The notes: generated from the sequence alone by a model not told the origin. Counted from the first letter of the stretch, positions 1-8,919 are shown. The stretch: 64,000 nucleotides of DNA from Acetobacter malorum (GCF_002153605.1 NZ_JOPG01000007.1:62001-126000); one strand, 5' to 3'. Program-made: numbers and translations.

Positions 1-1
1 T

Positions 2-148
2 GCAGCCGTTTGGACAAACGGCAATGCAGTGCTGCCCTTGGAAGAGGCAACCAAAAATCCTATGGGCATTCTTGTGCTGACACTGTGCGCAGCAGGGCCC
101 TATTTACTGACAGATCATGATGAAAAAGAGATTAGTCTGGTTGGATAA
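2..148 (+). CDS. C-terminal fragment of an unidentified protein
   Basis: An open frame enters from the left edge and ends at TAA 146-148, giving the last 48 residues of a protein. It ends in an acidic tail (TDHDEKEISLVG) after a hydrophobic stretch (MGILVLTLCAAGPYLL). I do not recognise the family. A strong terminator follows 8 bases after the stop, which supports this being a real gene end rather than a chance frame. The start and most of the protein lie outside the window. Confidence 0.55.
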   Translation, partial: AAVWTNGNAVLPLEEATKNPMGILVLTLCAAGPYLLTDHDEKEISLVG

Positions 149-155
149 ATAAAGG

Positions 156-190
156 AAATCCCCATACCTGTAGAGGTATGGGGATTTTTT
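156..190 (+). terminator. Rho-independent terminator
   Basis: A perfect 14-bp stem (arms 156-169 and 174-187) with a GTAG loop. The right arm runs into a tract of T residues. It lies directly downstream of the truncated gene at the left edge. Confidence 0.9.
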
Positions 191-263
191 ACTGATAAGC
201 TGATAAGACGCAGCATGTGAGTTCCCAGATTGGGAAGACAACTGGAAAAGCCTTGTTTACCCA

Positions 264-933
264 TCATAATCCGGTCTCATGACGTTTTTTCAAGGCTATA
301 TAAGTTAGCACTCGGAGGAACAGTTCCAACGGGTAACGTGGGTTATTGATGGTTTCGATCACCCTCTCATTGACGTCGTTTATGATGGCGACATCCCATT
401 CCGAAATTGCATGCTGGATAATGTAAGCAAGGAGATTGAGGTGTTTGACAGCCTTGGCTGCTGCATATCTGGCAGTGGTCATGCGATCCCGGCAATCTCG
501 GACGTTTGCGGTTGAGAATTTTGATAATCGTATCGAAGCCAGAGTGATGCGTCACGGAGGATTGCGGCAATATGCCTGATCCTGTCGGCTTTCCGATGGT
601 CATGCTCTCGTCGCGGTACCATTCAACAAGTGTGCCAATCGTCATCTTGTCGAGAGGGCGCGTATCCGTGAACTGGCGAAGTTCTGCCTTGGCGGCCGTT
701 TCATTCAGCTAGCGTCACGCCTGCGCCGTAGGGGAGAAAGTCTGCTGCACCCGTCGACCGTCGACCACCTTACGGGTCATGTATTGCTTAGGGCCACGAT
801 AGCTCACAATGCGCGGTAAAGGCTTGCCAGTGGCGGGGTCTGTGCGCCTGCTCGTAACATCACTTGCCAGAGTGTTGTTTTCTGCCTCCATGAAAGGAAA
901 CTGCAACGTTCCTCGCGATGGTGTGAAACCCAT
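264..933 (-). pseudogene. Decayed tyrosine recombinase (integrase) fragment
   Basis: Three conceptual pieces on the minus strand read together like the N-terminal part of a phage-type integrase. The piece at 933-715 has the arm-binding style sequence SYRGPKQYMTRKVVDGRRVQQ. The same frame continues past TGA 717-715 and TAG 711-709 into a segment with TIGTLVEWYRDE. After a frameshift near 510-540, the piece ending at 264 has VKHLNLLAYIIQHAISEWDV, which resembles the core-binding domain pattern in which a helix precedes a xxEW motif. The catalytic C-terminal domain (R-H-x-x-R-H-Y) is absent. The remnant lies just 3' of the minus-strand tRNA-Glu, where an integrase of an inserted element would be expected. 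Assignment is by pattern recognition only; the decay is seen directly, the family is inferred. Confidence 0.5.
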
Positions 934-973
934 ATTTTTGGAAGAGTTTTGCCTAAAAAGCCAATGAAAACAT

Positions 974-1049
974 TGGCGTCCCGTACGGGATTCGAACCCG
1001 TGTTGTCGCCGTGAGAGGGCGATGTCCTAGGCCTCTAGACGAACGGGAC
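974..1049 (-). tRNA. tRNA-Glu (anticodon CTC)
   Basis: The reverse complement folds as a standard cloverleaf: acceptor GTCCCGT paired with ACGGGAC, D-arm with CTAGAGGCCTAG, anticodon loop CTCTCAC (anticodon CTC at positions 34-36), T-loop GGTTCGAATCC, and an encoded CCA at 976-974. It decodes GAG. A decayed integrase lies on its 3' side, so the 3' end has probably served as an attachment site in the past. Confidence 0.95.
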
Positions 1050-1247
1050 GTAGAGGGGTGAGCGGATTACTACGAGAAAATCTGAGCGGACACAAGCGGA
1101 GAAAAAGCAGAACAGCGGAGTGTGCTTTGCAGGTAACAGAGGAAGGGGAAGGTAAGGGTTTCCTTAAAAATTGCGTTGATACGTTATATCATAACAGATA
1201 AAAGGCGGGAGTTAGCTCACTTCCAAACCCTTAAAGGCCAATCTCTT

Positions 1248-3599
1248 ATGCTGGTGTCTCGTCTTTCTTTTCTGCTGGCATGCTCAACCGTCTGCACGAC
1301 AGCAGGATTTCTGTTCTGTATCGAAAAAGCTCAGGCTCAGACGTTACCTGCTGGCACGCCGCAGACAGTGCAAACACTTCAGCCAACGGTTGAGAAAAAG
1401 TCTGCTCAGGAGAAAAAGACGGTACAGGCCTCTGCGCGCACGGTGCGTCAGGACGATACAGCGAAGGGCAAGCCCACCGGTCAGGAAACTGTGTCCATCC
1501 AGCCCGGTCTGGCAAACAGGCCGGAACGCGTGACGGTTACGGCACATCTGGACAGGGCCAGATCAGAGCTTCAGCCTGATACAGGGGCCACGGTTTATCG
1601 TTTTGACCGCAAGGCGCTGGAAACCATTCCGGGCGGCGATAACACGCCACTGAATCAGGTGCTTTTGCAGGCTCCCGGTGTGACGCAGGATAGTTATGGT
1701 CAGATCCATGTGCGTGGTGACCATAATGAAGTGCAGTTCCGGCTGGATGGGGTGCAGCTTCCTGAAGGGCTGAATGTGTTCGGGCAGGCACTGATGACGC
1801 GCTTTGCGGATAGCATGTCCCTCACGACCGGCGCGCTCCCCAGCGAATTCGGATTTTTGCAGGCTGCTGTTGTAGATATTACCACCAAGAACGGCACGAC
1901 TAATGCCGGTGGTAATGCCTCAATTTACGGAGGGGCGCGTGATTACTTCTTCCCGTCGCTTCAGTATGGCGGGCATCAGGGGAAGTGGGATTACTTTGCG
2001 ACGGCAGATTTTGTGCATGATCGCGTTGGGATTGAAAATACGACCAAATCCTTCAACGCTGTGCATGACCTGAGCAATCAGTATCACTTCCTCGGCCATT
2101 TGCGGTACACAGCGGATGAAAATACACGGATCAGCTTTATTGCAGGTGTTTCCAACGCGGAATATCAGTTGCCGAATAACCCAGGTCAGCAGACGCAGTT
2201 TGCAGAACCGTCTTATACCGGGAGCAATCTGGCGCAGAAGCTGGATGGCAGTGTTGACAGCGCCAGCCTGAATGAACACCAGAAGCAGATTACAGATTTC
2301 GCTATTCTTGCTCTTCAGAAAGAGATTGGAGCCTTTAGTCTGCAAAGCTCGGTGTTTACCCGCTATAGCAGCCTGCGTTATTCGCCGGATGAACTGGGCG
2401 ACCTTGTCTATAACGGTATTGCTCAGCGGGCAGCGCGCTCCATTTTCTCAACAGGCACACAGCATGACGTCACCTGGCATGCTGCAAAAGATCACACTGT
2501 GCGGTTTGGTTTTCAGGTTTTTGTGGAACGCACGATCTCAAAGACAGATTCCACGGTCTTTGGGGCAAATGGTGTGGATGAGGATGGCAACCCGACCTTC
2601 GATTCAACGCCTATAAAAGTTTACGACGGTAGTGGTAAGACCGGCACCGTTTACGGTTTGTATGCACAGGATGAATGGACACCGCTGCGGAATCTGACCG
2701 TCAATTATGGTCTGCGTTTTGACGGGGTGAGTGAATATACCAGCGAGAAGCAGGTCAGCCCGCGTCTGAATGTTGTCTGGAAGCCCTGGAAAGGGGCTAC
2801 GATCCATGCAGGCTATTCCCGCTACTTCACGCCGCCGCCGTTTGAAGTGGTGAGCAGTTCTGCGCTTTATAAATTTGCAAACACAAGCTCTGCGGCGGAA
2901 GTTACGCAGAACTCAACAGTTAAGGCAGAGCGTGACCATTACTTTGATGCGGGCATTCAGCAGCAGATCCTGCCGGGCTGGCGCGTATCTTTTGATGCCT
3001 ATTACAAGCTGGCCGACAACCTGATTGATGAAGGTCAGTTTGGTGCCCCAATTGTGCTGAGTGGCTTTAACTACCGCAAAGGGCAGGTGAACGGTTACGA
3101 GGTCAGCACCTCTTATGATAAGGGACCGCTGTCTCTCTACGGGAACTTCGCCTGGTCTCGCGCTATTGGTAAGGATATTACCAGTGCGCAGTTCAACTTC
3201 GGGCAGGATGACCTGAATTATATCCAGCACCGGTGGATTCATCTGGATCACGACCAGCGCTGGACGGCCTCTGCCGGAGCGGCTTACAGCTTCTTCCACA
3301 AAAGCTGGCATCCGCTGCGTGTCTCCGCCACTATGGTTTATGGCAGCGGTCTTCGGGCTGATGGCGATGTGCCGAACGGGGCTGTTGTGCCGCAATATGC
3401 AACGTTCAACTTTGCGGCCGTGCAGACGTTCAAAAACCTGTTTGGGCACTCCTTCCTTGGTAATACGCAGGTGCGGCTGGATGTTACCAACCTGTTTGAC
3501 CGCGCCTATCTGCTGCGGGATGGCAGTGGGATTGGTGTTGGCGCACCGCAATATGGCCTGCGCCGGACTATTCTGACTGGCATTACTCAAAGTTTCTAA
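1248..3599 (+). CDS. TonB-dependent outer-membrane receptor
   Basis: A 783-aa outer-membrane active transporter, energised by TonB-ExbBD. An in-frame start exists upstream at 1176, but the ATG at 1248 begins directly with a typical signal peptide (MLVSRLSFLLACSTVCTTAG, cleavage near AQAQ), so I prefer it. After a low-complexity linker of about 90 residues the plug domain follows (LNQVLLQAPGVTQDSYGQIH, then VRGDHNEVQFRLDGVQLPEG and TGALPSEFGFLQAAVVDI). A long beta-barrel comes next, ending in the aromatic residue F of GITQSF, as is usual for outer-membrane proteins. The substrate cannot be told from sequence; no siderophore or vitamin B12 gene is adjacent. It stands alone, followed by two hairpins. 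Confidence 0.9.
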   Translation: MLVSRLSFLLACSTVCTTAGFLFCIEKAQAQTLPAGTPQTVQTLQPTVEKKSAQEKKTVQASARTVRQDDTAKGKPTGQETVSIQPGLANRPERVTVTAHLDRARSELQPDTGATVYRFDRKALETIPGGDNTPLNQVLLQAPGVTQDSYGQIHVRGDHNEVQFRLDGVQLPEGLNVFGQALMTRFADSMSLTTGALPSEFGFLQAAVVDITTKNGTTNAGGNASIYGGARDYFFPSLQYGGHQGKWDYFATADFVHDRVGIENTTKSFNAVHDLSNQYHFLGHLRYTADENTRISFIAGVSNAEYQLPNNPGQQTQFAEPSYTGSNLAQKLDGSVDSASLNEHQKQITDFAILALQKEIGAFSLQSSVFTRYSSLRYSPDELGDLVYNGIAQRAARSIFSTGTQHDVTWHAAKDHTVRFGFQVFVERTISKTDSTVFGANGVDEDGNPTFDSTPIKVYDGSGKTGTVYGLYAQDEWTPLRNLTVNYGLRFDGVSEYTSEKQVSPRLNVVWKPWKGATIHAGYSRYFTPPPFEVVSSSALYKFANTSSAAEVTQNSTVKAERDHYFDAGIQQQILPGWRVSFDAYYKLADNLIDEGQFGAPIVLSGFNYRKGQVNGYEVSTSYDKGPLSLYGNFAWSRAIGKDITSAQFNFGQDDLNYIQHRWIHLDHDQRWTASAGAAYSFFHKSWHPLRVSATMVYGSGLRADGDVPNGAVVPQYATFNFAAVQTFKNLFGHSFLGNTQVRLDVTNLFDRAYLLRDGSGIGVGAPQYGLRRTILTGITQSF

Positions 3600-3608
3600 A
3601 ACGCAGTT

Positions 3609-3650
3609 GTCAGAAAATAATTTACTATAATGCGTAAATTATTTTCTGAC
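3609..3650 (+). terminator. Perfect 17-bp hairpin after the receptor gene
   Basis: Arms 3609-3625 and 3634-3650 are exact inverted copies around an 8-base spacer, starting 9 bases after the receptor stop. The stem is AT-rich and only a TTT follows, so it is not a textbook intrinsic terminator. It may work with the second hairpin downstream or protect the 3' end of the mRNA. Confidence 0.5.
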
Positions 3651-3675
3651 TTTACCCGCTCTATAGAGTCATTTT

Positions 3676-3708
3676 CCCCCTCAATCCTTTTATGGGTTGG
3701 GGGTTTTT
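3676..3708 (+). terminator. Rho-independent terminator
   Basis: CCCCC and AATCC (3676-3687, with a 2-base bulge) pair with GGGTTGGGGG (3694-3703) and are followed by five T. This is the second hairpin after the TonB-dependent receptor. The remaining bases up to the XRE gene (3709-3873) show no gene. Confidence 0.8.
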
Positions 3709-3873
3709 GTAATAAAATCTATAAAAAATTTCTGTTAGCCATCATAAACGGGTGATAGAGAACTGTCTGTTCAGTATGACAATGTTTTCTGCACAGGATT
3801 GTGTGGGCGTCTGCTGTATTATGCGGCATAGCAGCCTGTTAATTGTAAACATGCTTAGGGCAGAGTAAGAGCC

Positions 3874-3903
3874 ACATCCGTATGCGGAAACCGTATCGGA
3901 TGT
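3874..3903. promoter_or_regulatory. Inverted repeat upstream of the XRE gene
   Basis: ACATCCG (3874-3880) and CGGATGT (3897-3903) form a 7-bp dyad with a 16-base spacer that contains a further pair of GTAT-containing half sites. It ends 15 bases before the chosen start of the XRE regulator, so it is a candidate autoregulatory operator. Function is inferred from position only. Confidence 0.35.
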
Positions 3904-3918
3904 TTGGGAGAGCACGAA

Positions 3919-4356
3919 ATGGTACAATCAAGACGGAACATACCCAGTATGTCAGGCCAGTCTGAGGACCATGTAAAAGATACTGAAGAACGGGATATCG
4001 TCTCTCCCGGGGCAGACCTCGGGCAGAGAATGAAAATTCTGCGCAAAGCCGCAGGCCTGACACAGCAGCAGGTTGCTGATGCACTGGGTGTGTCTCGCCC
4101 TGCTATTGCGTTCTGGGAGACGGGCCGGGAAGGCAGTGCGAGAAAGCATATTCCCAAACTTGCCGCTTTGTTTGGCGTGGAGCCGGAAATTTTCCTCACA
4201 GGCTATGTGCAAGAAGATATCGCGCTGACAGTCACACCGGATGAATACGATATCCTGCGGTTGTACCGCATGCTTGACCCCTCACGTAAGGTTTCTGCCC
4301 AGAAGTGGATAGAGCGGCAGGTCAGAATGTGGCGCAAGAGCGAAGAAGGCCTCTGA
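3919..4356 (+). CDS. XRE-family transcriptional regulator
   Basis: A 145-aa DNA-binding protein. The helix-turn-helix lies near residues 33-65 (MKILRKAAGLTQQQVADALG, then VSRPAIAFWETGREG), the classic Cro/C1 pattern in which an E-x-G follows the recognition helix. The C-terminal 45 residues (about 100-145) form a helical tail (YDILRLYRMLDPSRKVSAQK) likely to mediate dimerisation. The ATG at 3919 is preceded by GGGAG at a suitable distance; a TTG at 3904 is an alternative start. The gene stands alone between the TonB-dependent receptor and a YceI-like gene. A dyad at 3874-3903 suggests self-repression. Its targets are unknown. Confidence 0.85.
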   Translation: MVQSRRNIPSMSGQSEDHVKDTEERDIVSPGADLGQRMKILRKAAGLTQQQVADALGVSRPAIAFWETGREGSARKHIPKLAALFGVEPEIFLTGYVQEDIALTVTPDEYDILRLYRMLDPSRKVSAQKWIERQVRMWRKSEEGL

Positions 4357-4504
4357 AGCAGACGTATGACGCGGGCGTCTTCCCGTGCTTTCTCCGCGCG
4401 TGTCGGGGCAGGCGGAGATCTGCACGCAGACACGTGAGGGAACTCTCAGCCCGCTGACCCATTTAAACACCCAATTGGAGGGATGATAAAACAGGGAGAG
4501 CACA

Positions 4505-5152
4505 ATGAAACGTGCCGCCTTTTTTCCGCTGGTGGGGATAGGAGCGATGCTGGCGCTGAACTGTGCTGAAGGAGCGCAGGTATCAGACGTTACCCCGGTT
4601 GTGGCGGAAGTCCCTGTTGTGGAAGGTGGTCTCTATCATGTCGATAATCTGCGCACGCAGGTGGTTTTTTCAGTCTCCTGCCTGAGTGTCAGCTGGTATT
4701 ATGGCATGTTCTCCGGCGTATCAGGGTCTCTTCAGCTTGATCCCGCACATCCTGAACAATCGCACGTGGCATTACGGTTGCCTGTACAGTCCCTGACGAC
4801 GACCTCTGGCTCCGTGGCGGAAACGCTCCGTGGCGATGATTGGCTGGATGCCCGGAAATATCCTGATGCCACATTTATTTCGACGCAAATTGTGTCCGAT
4901 GGTCCGTCACGCGCAAGAGTGGCCGGGCGCCTGACGCTGCATGGCGTAACACGGCCTGTGACGCTGCGTGTCCATTTTGTCGGCGCAGGAAAAAATCCAA
5001 CGGATCAGGATTATATCGTCGGGTTTGAAGCTGATGGGACCATCCAGCGCAGCGCGTTTGGCATCAGACATGCCATGACGGCTGTGGGGGACGATGTGAA
5101 ACTCTCCCTGACAGGCGTTTTTGAAAAAGACCCGTCAGGAATTGTCCATTAA
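4505..5152 (+). CDS. YceI-like periplasmic protein
   Basis: A 215-aa secreted protein with a signal peptide (MKRAAFFPLVGIGAMLALNC, cleavage near EGA). The rest fits the YceI lipocalin-like fold: an initial YHVDNLRTQVVFSVS strand, GMFSGVSGSLQLDP, a WLDARKYPDATFIST segment, RLTLHGVTRPVTLRV, and a closing R-S-A-F-G-I pair of strands. YceI proteins bind isoprenoid lipids or polyprenyl quinones in the periplasm; the ligand here is not known. GGGAG lies 7 bases before the ATG. It is convergent with the serine hydrolase gene, with only 16 bases between the stops and no clear terminator. Confidence 0.85.
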   Translation: MKRAAFFPLVGIGAMLALNCAEGAQVSDVTPVVAEVPVVEGGLYHVDNLRTQVVFSVSCLSVSWYYGMFSGVSGSLQLDPAHPEQSHVALRLPVQSLTTTSGSVAETLRGDDWLDARKYPDATFISTQIVSDGPSRARVAGRLTLHGVTRPVTLRVHFVGAGKNPTDQDYIVGFEADGTIQRSAFGIRHAMTAVGDDVKLSLTGVFEKDPSGIVH

Positions 5153-5168
5153 AGACCGCCAGCACCCA

Positions 5169-6344
5169 TCAGGGGGCTTGCAGGGTAAGGGCGGCGGCGC
5201 TCGCAACATCCTTGCGCAAAGCAATGACATTGCCTTTGCCGTCCGGATGGACACGGTTGGTCAGGATCAGGACAAATGTTTCCTTGTCCGGCACCAGCCA
5301 GAGCGATGTGCCGGTAAAGCCGGTGTGGCCGAAAGAGTTTGCCGGAAAATGCTCCCCGCGGGGCGAGGAGTAATGCGTGGCGATATCCCACCCCAATCCG
5401 CGCAGATCAGATTTTCCAGCGGGTTGCTGCGGGGTGGACATCAGCACAAGGGTCTGCGGGCGAAGCGGGAAGGCTGAGGGCAGTCCAGCCCGGCGGGCCA
5501 GCAGAGCATGCGCATAGGTTAGCATGTCATTCGCGCAGGAGAACAGACCGGCATGTCCGGCAACGCCATCCATGCGGCGGGTCGTCGGATCATGCACCAC
5601 GCCCCGGAGCATCTGGTTCTGCTCATCATACTGGGTGGGGGCTATGGCGTCGTGCAGGGCGCTGTCTGGCAAAAAGAAGGTGCGGGAGAGGCCAAGGGGC
5701 TGAAGAATGTTTTGAGTTGCATAAACATTCAGAGTGAGGCCCGAGAGTTTCTCAACAATCAACCCGAGCGTGATGAAGTTGATATCGCTGTAAACAAACC
5801 GCTCGCCGGGGGGATTGATCGGGTGTGCGTCAATCACGCGCTGAACGGCAGCCTCCTTGCCATGCCAGGGTGTGGCAAGATCAAGGTCCGGGGCCAGACC
5901 GGAGTAATGCGTGAGCAATAGCCGGACGGTAATGGCCTGTTTGCCGTTGGCGGCAAAGGCGGGGAGATACGTGCTGACCGGTTCATCCAGTTTCACAAGG
6001 CCACGCTCATACAGTTGCATAATGGCCGGGGCGGTAATCAGAACTTTGGTCAGAGATGCCATATCGAACAGCGTGTCCCACGTCATCGGTTCTTTATGAG
6101 GAACCAGTGCGCGGTTTCCAAACACACCTTTCCAGACCGTTTGTCCCGCCTGTCCGACAGCAGCGACGGCACCTGGCGTTTTCCCCTCCTGAACAGCTTT
6201 CTGAAAGATCTGGTCGAGCGCGGCAAAGCGGCTGTTGGGGATGTTTTGTGCCCATGCAGCATTCACTCCGAACAGGCTTAGCCCTGTGGCCAGCGTGCCG
6301 GATTTCAGGGCCATACGGCGGGAGAGGCGGAAAGAAGCAGGCAT
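5169..6344 (-). CDS. Class C beta-lactamase-like serine hydrolase
   Basis: A 391-aa exported hydrolase of the beta-lactamase/DD-peptidase fold. The N-terminus (MPASFRLSRRMALKSG) has twin arginines followed by a hydrophobic segment and AWA, so export by Tat is likely. The catalytic S-x-x-K is S97-L-T-K100. The second motif is Y185-S-D and the third is H-T-G in SFGHTGFTG, replacing the usual K-T-G. These fit the esterase/penicillin-binding group rather than a true AmpC. It lacks obvious partner genes: AlkB lies 90 bases away on the same strand. The substrate is unknown; peptidoglycan peptides or small esters are likely. Confidence 0.85.
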   Translation of the reverse strand: MPASFRLSRRMALKSGTLATGLSLFGVNAAWAQNIPNSRFAALDQIFQKAVQEGKTPGAVAAVGQAGQTVWKGVFGNRALVPHKEPMTWDTLFDMASLTKVLITAPAIMQLYERGLVKLDEPVSTYLPAFAANGKQAITVRLLLTHYSGLAPDLDLATPWHGKEAAVQRVIDAHPINPPGERFVYSDINFITLGLIVEKLSGLTLNVYATQNILQPLGLSRTFFLPDSALHDAIAPTQYDEQNQMLRGVVHDPTTRRMDGVAGHAGLFSCANDMLTYAHALLARRAGLPSAFPLRPQTLVLMSTPQQPAGKSDLRGLGWDIATHYSSPRGEHFPANSFGHTGFTGTSLWLVPDKETFVLILTNRVHPDGKGNVIALRKDVASAAALTLQAP

Positions 6345-6434
6345 TGGGCGGGTCCGGCGTAAAGGGGATAGGAGTCAGGCGCAGGAGTGTAAAAGAGAAA
6401 CCTCGTGATGCGCCAGTGTGAGAGACTACTGCTA

Positions 6435-7133
6435 TCAGGGCGCAGCCTGCGCGACATACCGGAATGTCAGGTTAAAGCGGGTGGGGCCAGTCAACGGGTG
6501 CTGGCCCGGTTCCAGCGGTTTGACACCGTGATAATGCAGGCGGGCCTTGCCGCCCCACACCAGCACATCTCCATGTTCCAGTAAAATGGGATGCGCACGC
6601 GTTGTGCGTTGCAGGCCACCCCATAAAAACAGGATAGGCAGGCCGAGCGAGACTGAGACAATCGGCTGCGTGATATCGCCTTCATCCTTGTCCTGATGCG
6701 CGGTCATCCGCGTGCCTGCCTCATAGCGGTTAATCAGGCACGCATTAGGCTGAAAGCCTTCAAAACCGGCCGCAGCAGCACTCCGGCAGGCTAGCTGAAA
6801 GAGCTGGGGCGGCATGGTGGGCCAGAGGGTCTTCGTGGTCGGGTCTGTGCGCGTATAGCGGTAGCCTGACTGATCGGTAATCCAGCCCCATGTGCCGCAA
6901 CTTGACATGGCGACAGACATTTGCCGCCCTCCGGGGGTCAGCATGCGGCGGAGGGGGGCTGCGTGCAGGACCGGGGTAAGAGCACGCCACAGGTCTTCTG
7001 CCTGATCCAGTGCAAAACCCCGCAGAAGAGTGGCGCCCGGACTGAGGGTAACGCGCTTTGGCCGGGTGTCTGTCAGCCCCAGATCCATCTGGCCAAAGCC
7101 CATCTCGGGCTGGGGTGGCGTAGTGTCTGGCAT
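6435..7133 (-). CDS. alkB: AlkB-type DNA/RNA dealkylase
   Basis: A 232-aa Fe(II)/2-oxoglutarate dioxygenase that removes 1-methyladenine and 3-methylcytosine damage by oxidative demethylation. The iron ligands are H146-x-D148 (in AHQDKDE) and H202 (YHGVKPL). The 2-oxoglutarate clamp R-x-N-x-T-x-R is R219-F-N221-L-T223-F-R225. The NACLINRYEAG strand before the H-x-D is typical of the family. A longer frame reaches 7193, but the ATG at 7133 has AAGG upstream and gives the usual family length. The gene is not joined to an ada gene here. Confidence 0.93.
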   Translation of the reverse strand: MPDTTPPQPEMGFGQMDLGLTDTRPKRVTLSPGATLLRGFALDQAEDLWRALTPVLHAAPLRRMLTPGGRQMSVAMSSCGTWGWITDQSGYRYTRTDPTTKTLWPTMPPQLFQLACRSAAAAGFEGFQPNACLINRYEAGTRMTAHQDKDEGDITQPIVSVSLGLPILFLWGGLQRTTRAHPILLEHGDVLVWGGKARLHYHGVKPLEPGQHPLTGPTRFNLTFRYVAQAAP

Positions 7134-7246
7134 GGGGAAACCCTTCTGGCAGAATGAGACCAGAAGGGTGCCGAACCAGAGCCGCCGGAGCAATGATAAT
7201 TATTCTACAAAAGCACGCGCTCCGGCTGCGTGCTTGTCCTCGTTGG

Positions 7247-8743
7247 TCAGGAAATGGGCGTGCGGTCCTGTGTTCTAACCGTTTGACCCGTTACGGACGC
7301 ATCCGGGATTTCGACAGCGGGTTTGATCAGTGTGACCAGCCCCACCACCACCAGATTGACCACCAGAGACAACAGCCCTGTTGAGACCATGCCGGAGAGC
7401 GGGCCAAATGTGACCATATGGATGGGCTTCAGCCCGTCCATCCAGCACAGACCGAGCCCGAAGAGGCCACCAACAGCCCAGCCCGCCAGCATGGCAACGG
7501 CGGAGAAGCGGATACGCAGCAGACCAAGGATAAGGGCCGGGAAGGTCTGGAGGATAATCACCCCGCCTAGCAGCTGGAAATCAATGGCGAATTTGGCGTT
7601 CAGGAACAGCACGCACAACAGAGCACCGATTTTGACGGCCAGAGCCGTGATGCGGCTGGTGCGCACCGGGTCTTTCTGCGGGGGCAGCAGGTTGTTGGTC
7701 ACAAGGTTGGCGGCCCCAATGGCCATGACAGCCGCCGGAACCAGTGCACCGACGGCAATGGCTGCAAAGCAGAAGCCACTAAACCATGCCGGAAAGATCT
7801 GCTGGAACAGCAGCGGCACAACCATGGTGGTATTGTCCGTTTTGATACCAGCAGTATGTGCCATCAGCCCCAGCATGGCGATCAGCCCCAGCACCACGGT
7901 GTAGATGGGCAGGAACACGGCATTCTGGCGAATGGTGTCCGCAGATTTTGCCGCCAGAATGCCGGTGAGCGTATGCGGGTACAAGAAAGCGGCCAGAGCT
8001 GAGGAGAGCGCCAGCGTGGCATAAGGCAGACCCTGCCCGGCATGCAGAACCGGCTGACTGGTGTCTGCTCCGGCAAACAGTGCCGCATAGCCGCCCATGT
8101 GCAGCGGAATGACCGTAACCGCCACCAGAACGGCGATGTAGATCATGATGTCCTTGATAAATGCCGTCAGCGCCGGGGCATGCAGCCCGCCCAGCCATGT
8201 ATAGGCAGCCAGTGAGACAAAGGCGATGATCAGCGGGATATCGCCCGGCAGACCCAGAGCCTCAATCACTGTACGGATGCCGATCAGCTGCAGGGCGATA
8301 TAGGGCATGACCGCGACCAGCCCGGTGATGGCAACAACAATTTCCAGCGGACGGCTGTTAAAGCGGGCGCGTACAAGGTCCGCCGCGGTGGCATGGCCCC
8401 CGGCATGTGCGAGCTTCCACAGGCGCGGCATAACCAGAAAAATAAACGGATAGACGATGATGGTGTAAGGCAACGCAAAAAAGCCGTATCCACCTGCCGC
8501 ATAGACGAGTGCCGGCACAGCAATGACGGTATAGGCGGTATAGAAATCGCCCCCGACCAGAAACCATGTGACCCACGCGCCAAACTGGCGACCACCGAGA
8601 GACCATTCCTCGTCAGACGAAACAGTCGCACTTTTACCGCCGCCAAACAGCCCACGGAGCCACTGAATGGAACTGCCGATGATGATGGTGGCTGCAAAAA
8701 AGAGGATAAAGACGCCCAGCGCCCACGGATTGATGCCGCTCAT
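7247..8743 (-). CDS. Sodium:solute symporter (SSS family)
   Basis: A 498-aa inner-membrane symporter with about 13 predicted membrane segments. The SSS signature region is visible as EEWSLGGRQFGAWVTWFLVG, then TAYTVIAVPALVYAAGGYGF, and later GGLHAPALTAFIKDIMIY. Its best fit is the monocarboxylate/short organic acid branch (MctP-like), which is commonly paired with a small DUF3311 protein as it is here. The start overlaps the DUF3311 stop by 4 bases (ATGA), so the two are translationally coupled. The C-terminal 30 residues are hydrophilic. Substrate specificity is inferred from the pairing, not shown. Confidence 0.88.
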   Translation of the reverse strand: MSGINPWALGVFILFFAATIIIGSSIQWLRGLFGGGKSATVSSDEEWSLGGRQFGAWVTWFLVGGDFYTAYTVIAVPALVYAAGGYGFFALPYTIIVYPFIFLVMPRLWKLAHAGGHATAADLVRARFNSRPLEIVVAITGLVAVMPYIALQLIGIRTVIEALGLPGDIPLIIAFVSLAAYTWLGGLHAPALTAFIKDIMIYIAVLVAVTVIPLHMGGYAALFAGADTSQPVLHAGQGLPYATLALSSALAAFLYPHTLTGILAAKSADTIRQNAVFLPIYTVVLGLIAMLGLMAHTAGIKTDNTTMVVPLLFQQIFPAWFSGFCFAAIAVGALVPAAVMAIGAANLVTNNLLPPQKDPVRTSRITALAVKIGALLCVLFLNAKFAIDFQLLGGVIILQTFPALILGLLRIRFSAVAMLAGWAVGGLFGLGLCWMDGLKPIHMVTFGPLSGMVSTGLLSLVVNLVVVGLVTLIKPAVEIPDASVTGQTVRTQDRTPIS

Positions 8744-8919
8744 GCGTCACGCCCTTTTTTCCAGACAATCCAGATAAAAATGGAGGTTACCGGCACCCAG
8801 GCCAGCTGGTACCAGTAGAAAAAGGGGAAGCCGAACAGTACGGGCGTATAGCGGTCGTACAGGGGCGTCCAGAGCAGCCCGAGAAAGGGCAGCAGGAGCA
8901 GCAGAGACAGGAATTTCAT
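8740..8919 (-). CDS. DUF3311 small membrane protein, symporter partner
   Basis: A 59-aa protein. Two hydrophobic segments (MKFLSLLLLLPFLGLLWTP and FYWYQLAWVPVTSIFIWIVW) flank a short polar loop, ending in KKGRDA. This matches the DUF3311 pattern (P-x-Y-x-x-x-x-P-x-x-x-G-x-P-F-F-Y-W-x-Q). DUF3311 genes usually precede an SSS symporter, and here the stop overlaps the symporter start by ATGA. The protein is likely a subunit or assembly factor for the transporter. The roughly 240 bases upstream, to the next gene, contain the promoter region and a long hairpin. Confidence 0.85.
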   Translation of the reverse strand: MKFLSLLLLLPFLGLLWTPLYDRYTPVLFGFPFFYWYQLAWVPVTSIFIWIVWKKGRDA

